60,723 bases of DNA from the IMG/VR virus record IMGVR_UViG_3300027743_000005, positions 1-60,723 of that record; one strand, given 5' to 3'. Origin of the DNA: a virus. The notes under the pieces are model-generated. The model was not told the DNA's origin and did not search any database. It saw only the letters and a program-made list of their open reading frames with translations. The translations under genes were made by a program, and so were the position numbers. Every line of letters begins with the position of its first letter. Within the stretch, counting starts at the first letter, position 1. Below are positions 6,943-13,931 of the stretch, piece by piece.

Positions 6943-6963
6943 GGGTGCCCACGGTGGGCACCC
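6943..6963 (-). promoter_or_regulatory. Near-perfect 21-bp palindrome in a leader
   Basis: GGGTGCCCAC and GTGGGCACCC arms around one base, about 22 bases upstream of the start at 6921. With so short a loop it fits a protein-binding operator at least as well as an RNA hairpin. Confidence 0.5.
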
Positions 6964-6998
6964 CTGGCTAGGCACGTGACCGTGCCCACCCAGGGGCG

Positions 6999-7018
6999 CC
7001 CCAGCCCGAAGGCCGGGG
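6999..7018 (-). terminator. Tetraloop hairpin below the 7038 gene
   Basis: On the minus strand, CCCCGGCC and GGCTGGGG arms close a TTCG tetraloop (one mismatch), about 20 bases after the stop at 7038. A typical terminator geometry. Confidence 0.55.
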
Positions 7019-7037
7019 AGCCACCCGTAAGGACGCC

Positions 7038-7595
7038 TCAGCTGGCGACCACCTCCTCGGCAGGCACCTCGACGACCGGCGCGTCGACGACCGCGTCGGC
7101 CACAGGGGCGTCGACCACAGGGGCAGCCTTGGCCGCCTTCCGCGCCCGCTTGGGCTTGGGAGCGGCCAGGGTCCCGTCAGGCAGGACCCAGCCCTTGGCC
7201 GACCAGGTGAGCTGCTGGGACTTGTCGGCCCGACCGGCGGCGTCCACGATCAGGCCGTGAGCCTTCTCCCACTTCGCGATCTGGGCCGCGTCGTGGGTGA
7301 GCTTGGTGACGGGGTCGAAACGACCGGCGACCTTCTTCCCGGCGACCATGGTCATGGGGGAGAACTTCCGCTCACCGTTGCGGACCTGGTCCCAGCGGGT
7401 GAACCCGTCCACCTTCGCGGCCATCTGCGCGACGGCCAGCGCGTTCGTGGTCGGGCGCCCCATGACCAGGCAAAGCTGGCCATAGGTGGTCCAGAAGGGA
7501 CCCTCCGGGATGGACTCAAGGGCGGCGCGGACGGCCACCGTGTGGGCGTTGACCTTCACGGTCGGGACAGGGGAAACTGACTTCTTAGCAGGCAC
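7038..7595 (-). CDS. Winged-helix (alkyltransferase-like) domain protein with basic tail
   Basis: 185 residues. Start is GTG 7595 because the element CGAAAGGAACC sits just before it and the upstream frame overlaps the promoter. Residues about 20-60 (ESIPEGPFWTTYGQLCLVMG and RPTTNALAVAQMAA) resemble the DNA-binding winged helix of O6-alkylguanine transferase-like proteins (the IPxGxxxTYG pattern), but the catalytic PCHR motif is absent. The C-terminus is Lys/Ala/Pro/Val-rich (PKPKRARKAAKAAP), like histone tails. I infer a nonenzymatic DNA-binding protein; the domain match is from memory. Confidence 0.6.
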   Translation of the reverse strand: MPAKKSVSPVPTVKVNAHTVAVRAALESIPEGPFWTTYGQLCLVMGRPTTNALAVAQMAAKVDGFTRWDQVRNGERKFSPMTMVAGKKVAGRFDPVTKLTHDAAQIAKWEKAHGLIVDAAGRADKSQQLTWSAKGWVLPDGTLAAPKPKRARKAAKAAPVVDAPVADAVVDAPVVEVPAEEVVAS

Positions 7596-7643
7596 TTTCG
7601 GTTCCTTTCGTGGCCCGAGCGGGGCGCCCGGGGTGATGTAGAA

Positions 7644-7673
7644 AGGATAGCCGGTCGGGCGGCGGTACCGCAA
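7644..7673 (-). promoter_or_regulatory. Leftward promoter of the 7595 gene
   Basis: Minus strand TTGCGG (7673-7668), an 18-bp spacer and TATCCT (7649-7644). The first 16 bases match the promoter at 4069-4097, including the GCGGTACCGC palindrome over the -35. About 50 bases of leader separate it from GTG 7595. Confidence 0.65.
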
Positions 7674-7852
7674 CCGATCGGGCGGATTAGGTCAGAGCTC
7701 CTAGCGATACCGCCCATCGGCGGGAACGATAGGGGGTGGTGGCGAACGGACGTTCGTGCCGGACCCGGCTCCGTGCTCACTACCTGCCTGCTACAGCCCA
7801 GTTTCCGACCCCCAACCTGCCGCCGCCCCGCGACGGGCGACCCCATCCGCAT

Positions 7853-7936
7853 CCGTATACGGGAACCCCCAGCGGTATACCGGAAGGGGCCTCCTAAGCC
7901 GTACACGTGTACGGGATGGAGGAGTACGGTATACGG
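7853..7936 (+). promoter_or_regulatory. Array of four palindromic operator-like sites
   Basis: Sites: CCGTATACGG (7853-7862), CGGTATACCG (7873-7882), CCGTACACGTGTACGG (7899-7914), and TACGG twice in direct orientation at 7925-7936. All are built from CCGTA/TACGG or inverted half-sites and lie within 90 bases upstream of the ribbon-helix-helix gene at 7938. The last site lies between its SD (GGAGGAG) and the ATG. The rest of 7674-7852 shows no gene. Confidence 0.7.
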
Positions 7937-7937
7937 C

Positions 7938-8333
7938 ATGAGTAGACCCCAGACGAAGGGGCCGCCGGTCGCCGTGCGGCTCACGCTCATGGCCATGGAG
8001 CGCGCCCAGGCGCGGGCCGACGACGCCGGGCTACCGCTGCGGCGGTGGGTGGAGGCGACCCTCGAACGGGCGCTTTTGCCTTCGGAGAAGGCCGACGTGG
8101 CAGACGCTAAGGGTAGGCACCCCACCACGAAGCGTGTGCAGTCGGCTACCGAGGCGGAAGACCCCGACGTCGCCCGGTTGACCACGCTGCGCGACTCGCT
8201 GACCGGGGTGGTGCCGCCCGACGACCCGCCGGACTGCGAGCACCCGCGCTCCGACGTGCGCGCCGGAGGCATTCGGGTATGCCGCGACTGCGGGGCCATC
8301 AAGGGCATCGGCGGCCTCTGGCGGGTGCCGTAG
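7938..8333 (+). CDS. Ribbon-helix-helix regulator with C-terminal zinc motif
   Basis: 131 residues. Residues about 10-45 (VAVRLTLMAMERAQARADD, then LPLRRWVEATLERAL) show the RHH pattern: a basic beta strand and two helices. The C-terminus has CEHP and CRDCG, a likely zinc ribbon. It is the first gene of the rightward run and is preceded by four palindromic sites, so autoregulation is the obvious inference. The frame is open further upstream, but ATG 7938 is supported by GGAGGAG 14 bases before. Target control unproven. Confidence 0.72.
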   Translation: MSRPQTKGPPVAVRLTLMAMERAQARADDAGLPLRRWVEATLERALLPSEKADVADAKGRHPTTKRVQSATEAEDPDVARLTTLRDSLTGVVPPDDPPDCEHPRSDVRAGGIRVCRDCGAIKGIGGLWRVP

Positions 8334-8387
8334 GGGGCCACCCGTAGGGAGAAGGTGCCGCAGCTTCGCGGCGGGTAAGGTGCGGTC

Positions 8388-8579
8388 GTGCCGATGCCGT
8401 CGAAGGGGACCAGACGCCGCTTGACTGTGCGGGTGCCGATCGACACCTACCTCGGTGCCGCCCGGGCCGCGGCCGCCCGGGGGTGGTCGATGACCGGCTA
8501 CGCCTCCTACGCCCTGGGCGAGCAACTCAAGCGCGACGCCAGCGCCACCACCCGTCTGGAGCAGACCAACAGTGGATGA
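8388..8579 (+). CDS. Small RHH-like protein, 63 aa
   Basis: GTG 8388 or ATG 8394. The sequence TRRRLTVRVPIDTYLGAARA then SMTGYASYALGEQL has the strand-helix-helix pattern of Arc/CopG-type proteins. It overlaps the next gene by eight bases. Probably a small DNA-binding protein in the early part of the packaging operon. Confidence 0.6.
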   Translation: MPMPSKGTRRRLTVRVPIDTYLGAARAAAARGWSMTGYASYALGEQLKRDASATTRLEQTNSG

Positions 8580-9087
8580 CGCCACCCGGGCCGAGGAACT
8601 GGCGATGTACGACCCCGGCGAGGCCCGGGGGCCGTCGCGCCGGGAGCGCTCGGGCAACGCCGCCGTCGCCCTGCGCCTGGCCGGGGCCAGCTACGCCGAG
8701 ATCGCCGACGCCCTGGCCTTCGCCGACGCCAAGGCCGCCCGCAGCGCGGTGGAGACGACGCTGGCCGCCAGCGCCACCGCGCACTGCCGCGAGCAGCTGC
8801 GCTCCGAGGAGGCCGGGCGCCTGGAGCGCCTGTTGCGGGGGGTGTGGGGCAAGGCCACCAACCCCGACCACGCCGAGCACCTCCCGGCGGCCAAGGTGGC
8901 GCTCGCCATCATCGACCGCCACGTGCGCCTGTACGGGCTGGACGCCCCCGCCGAGGTGGTGGTCCACTCGCCCACCACCGCCGAGATCGACTCCTGGGTG
9001 GCGGGCATGACGGCCACGTCGCTGGCCGACCTGCGGGCGCTGGAGGCCACCGTCGTGGACACCGAGTCCTCCGTTGTCGACGCCTGA
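8572..9087 (+). CDS. terS: Terminase small subunit (probable)
   Basis: 171 residues, GTG start 8572. A helix-turn-helix-like segment near residues 31-60 (VALRLAGASYAEIADALAF) followed by alpha-helical sequence, then a C-terminal tail, one gene before the large terminase. Small terminases recognise the packaging site on phage DNA and recruit the large subunit. Assigned by HTH and position, not by a diagnostic motif. Confidence 0.68.
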   Translation: MDDATRAEELAMYDPGEARGPSRRERSGNAAVALRLAGASYAEIADALAFADAKAARSAVETTLAASATAHCREQLRSEEAGRLERLLRGVWGKATNPDHAEHLPAAKVALAIIDRHVRLYGLDAPAEVVVHSPTTAEIDSWVAGMTATSLADLRALEATVVDTESSVVDA

Positions 9088-9427
9088 TGAGCACCTGCCC
9101 GGCGTGGTCGACGGCGACGACCTGCAAGCGTGGATCGACGGGCGCCTCGACGCCGCCACCGACCGGGTCCGGTACTGGCGCTACCGGGTGCTGGGCGGGG
9201 ACCCGTCCACCATCGTGAGCCAGCTGCCGGGGCGGCGCCGGGTGTCGATGGAGGTACCGCTGGGCGAGTTCGTCATCCTCCGCGACCACGCCAAGCGCCG
9301 GGACCTGACGGTGGTGCGGTTCATGCGGGCGGCCACCGCCTACGCCCTGATGATGGAGGGGGTGCCGCCCGAGCAGCGGGAGTGGCTGGGGCACTATGGC
9401 ATCTGGGCACCCGAGGAGGCACCATGA
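9074..9427 (+). CDS. RHH-like hypothetical protein between terminase genes, 117 aa
   Basis: The open frame begins at TTG 9074, overlapping terS by 14 bases; a GTG near 9101 is an alternative. C-terminal half RRVSMEVPLGEFVILRDHAK then VRFMRAATAYALM resembles another ribbon-helix-helix fold. Its stop overlaps the large-terminase ATG (ATGA). The third RHH-like protein in a row at the left end of the packaging module. Confidence 0.65.
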   Translation: MSTPDEHLPGVVDGDDLQAWIDGRLDAATDRVRYWRYRVLGGDPSTIVSQLPGRRRVSMEVPLGEFVILRDHAKRRDLTVVRFMRAATAYALMMEGVPPEQREWLGHYGIWAPEEAP

Positions 9428-10809
9428 CCACCGCCGTCGACCCGCAGGCGTACAAGGGGTGGTCCCCGGCGGCCCAGGCCAAGGCCCTGGAGAAGCTCCA
9501 GGCCGCCCGCAACGAGGCGTGGCGCCCGTTCTACTGCCCCGATGCGGCCTGCAACGGCAAGCCCCACGACGTGTGGGAGTGGAACCACGCCCGGGCCGAC
9601 CAGCGCCCGCCCACCGACGCCGACTGGCTGGTGTGGCTGCTGAAGTCGGGCCGGGGCGCCGGGAAGACCCGGGCCGGGTCGGAGTACACGCACCGCATGG
9701 CCAACGTGACCCACCGCCTGGCCATCGTGGGGGCCACCGGCGCCGACGTGCGCGACATCATGCTCGAAGGCGAAAGCGGCCTGCTGACCATCGCCGCCCC
9801 CGACTTCCGCCCCGCCTACGAGCCGTCCAAGCGACGGCTGACGTGGCCCAACGGCGCCGTGGGGACGACGTATTCGGCCGAGGAACCCGACCGCCTGCGC
9901 GGCCCCGAGCACGGCTACGCCTGGATCGACGAACCGGCCCACTGGGCCCTGATCCAGGAGGCGTGGGACAACCTGCTGTTCGGCCTGCGGATCGGGCGCC
10001 GCCCCCGCATCTGCGCCACCACCACGCCCAAGCCCCGCAAGTGGATGAAGGAGGTCACCGCCGACCCCCGCACGCGCCTGGCCACCGCCAGCACCTACGA
10101 CAACATCGACAACCTGGCGCCGACCTTCGCCGAGATCGTCATCGCCCGCTACGAGGGCACCCGCCTGGGGCGCCAGGAGATTCACGGCGAGCTGCTCGAC
10201 GACATCGAGGGCGCGCTGTGGACGTATGACCTCATCGAACCCGACCGCCTGCCCTTCGCCCCCGAGCTGACCCGCGTGGTGGTGGCGGTGGACCCCGCCG
10301 GTACCGCCAACAAGACCTCCGACGAGACCGGCATCATCGTCGTCGGCTTCCTGGAGGGCCATCTCTACGTGCTGGCCGACCGCAGCGGGCGCTACTCGCC
10401 GCTGGGGTGGGCCAAGGCCGTCGACGCCGTCTACGACGAGTTCGCCGCCGACGCCGTGGTCGCCGAGAAGAACTACGGCGGCGACATGGTGCGCCACACG
10501 TTGCAGTCGGCCGGTGTCACCAAGCGGATCATCCTGGTCACGTCACGGCGGGGCAAGGCCATCCGGGCCGAGCCGATCGTGGGGGTCTACGAGCAGCACA
10601 AGGTCCACCACGTCGGCATCTTCCCTGAGCTCGAGGAGGAGATGACCTCCTGGCGGCCGTATGAGGACAACTTCAGCCCCAACCGCCTCGACGCCCTGGT
10701 CCACGGCGCGACGAACCTGCTCGGGCGCCACGCCCGCGCCGACATCGCCACGCCTGCGTCGCTGCGCCAGCGGGCGGAGTCGGCCGGGCTGAGTGTGGTG
10801 GCGTCGTGA
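9424..10809 (+). CDS. terL: Terminase large subunit
   Basis: 461 residues from ATG 9424. ATPase part: Walker A KSGRGAGKT at residues 74-82, Walker B GYAWIDEP near 165, coupling motif ATTTPK near 200. Nuclease part: VVVAVDPAGT near 281, EKNYGG near 346 and a late NRLDALVHG, the acidic triad pattern of RNase-H-fold terminases. It powers DNA translocation into the prohead and cuts concatemers. The longer upstream frame is shadow of the preceding gene. Confidence 0.95.
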   Translation: MTTAVDPQAYKGWSPAAQAKALEKLQAARNEAWRPFYCPDAACNGKPHDVWEWNHARADQRPPTDADWLVWLLKSGRGAGKTRAGSEYTHRMANVTHRLAIVGATGADVRDIMLEGESGLLTIAAPDFRPAYEPSKRRLTWPNGAVGTTYSAEEPDRLRGPEHGYAWIDEPAHWALIQEAWDNLLFGLRIGRRPRICATTTPKPRKWMKEVTADPRTRLATASTYDNIDNLAPTFAEIVIARYEGTRLGRQEIHGELLDDIEGALWTYDLIEPDRLPFAPELTRVVVAVDPAGTANKTSDETGIIVVGFLEGHLYVLADRSGRYSPLGWAKAVDAVYDEFAADAVVAEKNYGGDMVRHTLQSAGVTKRIILVTSRRGKAIRAEPIVGVYEQHKVHHVGIFPELEEEMTSWRPYEDNFSPNRLDALVHGATNLLGRHARADIATPASLRQRAESAGLSVVAS

Positions 10810-10932
10810 CTACGACTGCGACTGTGACTGGCCGGGGCGCTCCCGCTGCTCCCGCTCACGCTGCTCGCGCTCGCGGCGCTCGTCGGGCGTCTCGTTGGGG
10901 TCGGGCGTCTGCGGGGTCTGCTGTTCGCTCAT
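10810..10932 (-). CDS. Small charged disordered protein on the opposite strand, 40 aa
   Basis: An ATG (10932) to TAG frame on the minus strand whose stop abuts the terL stop exactly. Composition is Glu/Arg/Gln-rich with a DPNETPDERREREQREREQ core and a Ser/Gln tail. No plus-strand frame here looks coding. The ribosome site is weak. It could be a real antisense-oriented small gene or a chance frame; expression data would decide. Confidence 0.4.
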   Translation of the reverse strand: MSEQQTPQTPDPNETPDERREREQREREQRERPGQSQSQS

Positions 10933-10984
10933 GCCCGCTGCGTTCCCGCCTGGCCGTGAACCATACGCCGGGGGTGTGACACAG

Positions 10985-11329
10985 ATGCTGGCCGACGTCA
11001 CCGTCACGCTCGACCAGCCCGTCACCATCGTCGCCGCCTTCGTGGTCGGCGTGCTGGCCGTGGCCCGGGCCACCCGTCTGCTCATCGACGACGACTTCCC
11101 GCCGATCGTGAAAGTTCGCGAGTTCTACGTGTCCCACGTCCCTACAAGGTGGGAGGGTCTGGCCGAGTGCCCCTGGTGCATCTCGCCGTGGCTGTCGCTC
11201 ATCGACCTGGCGTGGGCGTGGGGCACGGGATTGCACTGGACGTGGTGGTTCGCCAACACGTGGTTCGCGGTGGCGTGGCTGGCGGCGTTCCTGTGCGCCC
11301 GCGACATTCCCCCCGACGCGAGGGGCTGA
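10985..11329 (+). CDS. DUF1360-like membrane protein, 114 aa
   Basis: ATG 10985 (GTG 10976 also possible). A first membrane span (TIVAAFVVGVLAVARATRLL), then a soluble loop, CPWC with flanking Trp (ECPWCISPWLSL), and one or two more spans rich in Trp. This resembles a small integral membrane family (DUF1360) common in phages and Gram-positives. Role unknown; its place after terL is unusual for a lysis protein. Confidence 0.65.
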   Translation: MLADVTVTLDQPVTIVAAFVVGVLAVARATRLLIDDDFPPIVKVREFYVSHVPTRWEGLAECPWCISPWLSLIDLAWAWGTGLHWTWWFANTWFAVAWLAAFLCARDIPPDARG

Positions 11330-11466
11330 TGTTCGGCTGGTGGCGGTGGCGCCGGTACCAGCGTCAGTGTCCCCATCCCTCGTGGGCCATCCGCTTCATC
11401 CACGGCGACGAACGGTTCATGGGCTACGCCAGCCAGTGCACGGCGTGCGGGAAGCTGTTCCGGTGA
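11329..11466 (+). CDS. Small Zn-ribbon-like protein, 45 aa
   Basis: ATG 11329 overlaps the preceding TGA (TGATG), and its stop overlaps the methyltransferase GTG. It contains CPHPSWAIRF, a Cys/His pair, and a C-terminal CTACGKLFR, together a compact zinc knuckle. Unknown function; coupled to the methyltransferase. Confidence 0.7.
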   Translation: MFGWWRWRRYQRQCPHPSWAIRFIHGDERFMGYASQCTACGKLFR

Positions 11467-12098
11467 GGCTGCTCGACCTGTTCTGCGGGGCGGGCGGGGC
11501 GTCGGTGGGCTACGCCCGAGCGGGCTTCGAGGTGGTGGGCGTGGACCACGTCGACCAGCCCCGCTACCCCTACGACTTCATCCGCGCCGACGCCCTCGCC
11601 ATTCTCAGGCGCCCTGAGTTCCTGGCCGACTTCGACGTCGTCCACGCCTCGCCGCCGTGTCAGGCATGGTCGGCCTACCGGCGCCGCCGGGGCGTGAACC
11701 GCAACGCCGTCGACCTCATCTGGATCACCCGGCGGATGCTCATGGCCCGGGCCAACGTGTGGGTGATCGAGAACGTCCCCGGTGCCCCGCTCGTCAATCC
11801 GGTGCAGCTGTGCGGGTCGAGCTTCGGCCTGTACGTGCGGCGTCACCGCCTGTTCGAGTCCAACGTCGCCCTGGTCGGCTCGGTGTGCAGCCATCCCCGC
11901 GAGCGCGCCTTCCCCCCGGCCAGCAACCGGCCCAACCCCCGCTTCACCGTCGAGGTCGGCACCTACCGGGTGCGCCGGGAGCTGAGCGCGGCGGCGATGG
12001 GCACACACTGGATGACCGGCGACGAGATGACCCAGGCCATCCCGCCCGCCTACACCGCCTTCCTCGGCGAACAACTACTCGGTGCCCTGACGGCCTGA
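11463..12098 (+). CDS. DNA (cytosine-5) methyltransferase
   Basis: 211 residues from GTG 11463. Motif I DLFCGAGG (residues 5-12), motif IV SPPCQ with catalytic Cys66, motif VI ENV (E103), motif VIII-like RRHRLFES, and C-terminal AIPPAYTAF (motif X-like). It transfers methyl from S-adenosylmethionine to C5 of cytosine. At 211 residues it is short for the family, with almost no target-recognition region, so specificity may be relaxed. It is coded within the virion module. A TET/JBP-type dioxygenase at 51.1 kb could use its product. Confidence 0.93.
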   Translation: MRLLDLFCGAGGASVGYARAGFEVVGVDHVDQPRYPYDFIRADALAILRRPEFLADFDVVHASPPCQAWSAYRRRRGVNRNAVDLIWITRRMLMARANVWVIENVPGAPLVNPVQLCGSSFGLYVRRHRLFESNVALVGSVCSHPRERAFPPASNRPNPRFTVEVGTYRVRRELSAAAMGTHWMTGDEMTQAIPPAYTAFLGEQLLGALTA

Positions 12099-12123
12099 GC
12101 GTCGGGTCTACGCTCGTCGCCCA

Positions 12124-13923
12124 ATGGCGCGCACCCGGACACCGGAAGCGCCGCTGAAGGTTCCCAGCGGCTTCGTGGCCTCGGCCGTGCGACTCCCCAC
12201 TTCCTCGCGGAACATGGCGGGCCGTCCCGAGGGATGGCAGAACCAGGCGTGGAACTTCTGGGAGACGACGGGTGAGTTGCGCTATGTGGCGCAATGGACC
12301 GGCAACGTCCTGTCCCGGGCCAACCTCGTCCCGGCCAAGCGTGAGGGCCGGATGCTGGTGCCCATCATGGACGCCAAGGACCCGGCCACCGAGGCGATGG
12401 AAGCGCTGTACGGCGGGCCACAGGGCCAGGCCCAGATGCTCCAGCTGTTCGGCATCCACACGACCGTCGCCGGTGAGGTCTACATCGTCAACCGCGCCGC
12501 CCGCGACGACTGGAACTGCCTGGCTGCCGGGAAGGTCACCCAGCTCGGCAACGGCGCATCGGGCACGGTGCGCCTCCAGGCCGACTTCGGCACCGAGGGC
12601 GGGCCGGAGTCGCTCAGCCCCCAGGACCTCGTCATCCGCACCTGGACGCCGCATCCCCGCGACCCCACCCGGCCCGACAGTCCGGTACGGGCCAACCTGA
12701 ACACCCTCGGGCAGATTCGCAGCTACGACGCCCACATCAACGCCCAGGTCCGGTCCCGCCTGGCGGGCAACGGCATCCTGTTCCTGTCCAACGAGGTCGA
12801 CTTCCCGGTCCCCGCGGGCGCCGACCCTGCCGCCTCCCCGGCCACGCACTTCATGAAGATGCTGGCCGAGGCGATGATGACGCCGATCGAGAACCCCGAG
12901 GACCCCTCGGCGCTCGTGCCCATCGTGGCGATGGTCCCGACCGACTCGCTCGGCAAGAACGAGTGGATCAAGTTCTGGACCGACCTGGACGAGAAGGTCG
13001 TCGAGATGCGCGACGCCGCCATCAAGCGGCTGGCGCTCGGCCTCGACGTACCGCCCGAGGTCCTGCTGGGCGTTGCCGACGCCAACCACTGGAACGCCTG
13101 GCTGAGCGAGGAGTCCGCCGTCAAGGCCCACCTGGAGCCGAAGCTCGCCATCATCGCCTACGCCCTGACCGAGCAGTATCTGCAACCGGCGTTGAAGGGA
13201 CTCGTCCCCGACGCCGAGGACTACTTCGTCATCGCCGACACGTCCGGCATCCGTCTGCGGCCCAACCGGAGCCAGGAAGCCATCGAGCTCTACGACCGGG
13301 GCGAGCTGAGTGGCATCGCCCTGCGCCGGGAGACGGGCTTCCAGCAGGAGGACGCGCCGGGCGACGAGCAGGTGCGTATCTGGTTGCTGCGGAAGATCGC
13401 TACGGGTTCCACCAGCCCGGAGCAGACCCAGGCCGCGCTTCACCTCCTCGGAGCCGACTTGGGTCTGCTCCCCGACTCGGGAGCCAACCGACCGCCGCCC
13501 GACGACCAGCGAACCGACGTCACGCCCGAGCTGCCCAACCGCAACCCGCCGTCGCGCCGTCGGGCCGAGGAGCGCGCCACCCGGGAGCAGTCGAGCCTGG
13601 CGGCGGCGTGCGACGTGCTCGTGTACCGCGCGCTGGAGCGCGCCGGGAACCGCCTCCGCAACGCTCATCCCCGTACCGACACGACGAAGATGGCGCCCAC
13701 CGACGTCTACAAGCACCTGGCCGGTGATCCCGACCATCTGCTCGCCGGGGCGTGGGACTGCGCCTTCGCCGTGCTGGAGCCGTACACCGACGACGCCGAT
13801 GGCGTCATCGCCACGCTCGACTTCTACGTGCGAGGGTTGCTGGGGAGCCACCGCGACCACAGCCAGGTCGTGATGGCGGCGCTCATCGGTTCCCGGCCGG
13901 TGGCGCTGGCCCCCGTCGAATAG
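12124..13923 (+). CDS. Portal protein
   Basis: 599 residues from ATG 12124. Size, position after the terminase and before the MuF protein, and the N-terminal pattern (WNFWETTGELRYVAQW then LSRANLVP) fit the portal family of actinophages. The dodecameric portal forms the DNA channel at one vertex and docks terminase and connectors. The C-terminal about 90 residues are helical, as in other portals. Confidence 0.85.
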   Translation: MARTRTPEAPLKVPSGFVASAVRLPTSSRNMAGRPEGWQNQAWNFWETTGELRYVAQWTGNVLSRANLVPAKREGRMLVPIMDAKDPATEAMEALYGGPQGQAQMLQLFGIHTTVAGEVYIVNRAARDDWNCLAAGKVTQLGNGASGTVRLQADFGTEGGPESLSPQDLVIRTWTPHPRDPTRPDSPVRANLNTLGQIRSYDAHINAQVRSRLAGNGILFLSNEVDFPVPAGADPAASPATHFMKMLAEAMMTPIENPEDPSALVPIVAMVPTDSLGKNEWIKFWTDLDEKVVEMRDAAIKRLALGLDVPPEVLLGVADANHWNAWLSEESAVKAHLEPKLAIIAYALTEQYLQPALKGLVPDAEDYFVIADTSGIRLRPNRSQEAIELYDRGELSGIALRRETGFQQEDAPGDEQVRIWLLRKIATGSTSPEQTQAALHLLGADLGLLPDSGANRPPPDDQRTDVTPELPNRNPPSRRRAEERATREQSSLAAACDVLVYRALERAGNRLRNAHPRTDTTKMAPTDVYKHLAGDPDHLLAGAWDCAFAVLEPYTDDADGVIATLDFYVRGLLGSHRDHSQVVMAALIGSRPVALAPVE

Positions 13924-13931
13924 GAGGCGTG

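Noticed and set aside
11944-13860. 638-codon minus-strand ORF opposite the portal gene
   Set aside because: Antisense shadow; the portal frame has proper protein composition and an operon context.
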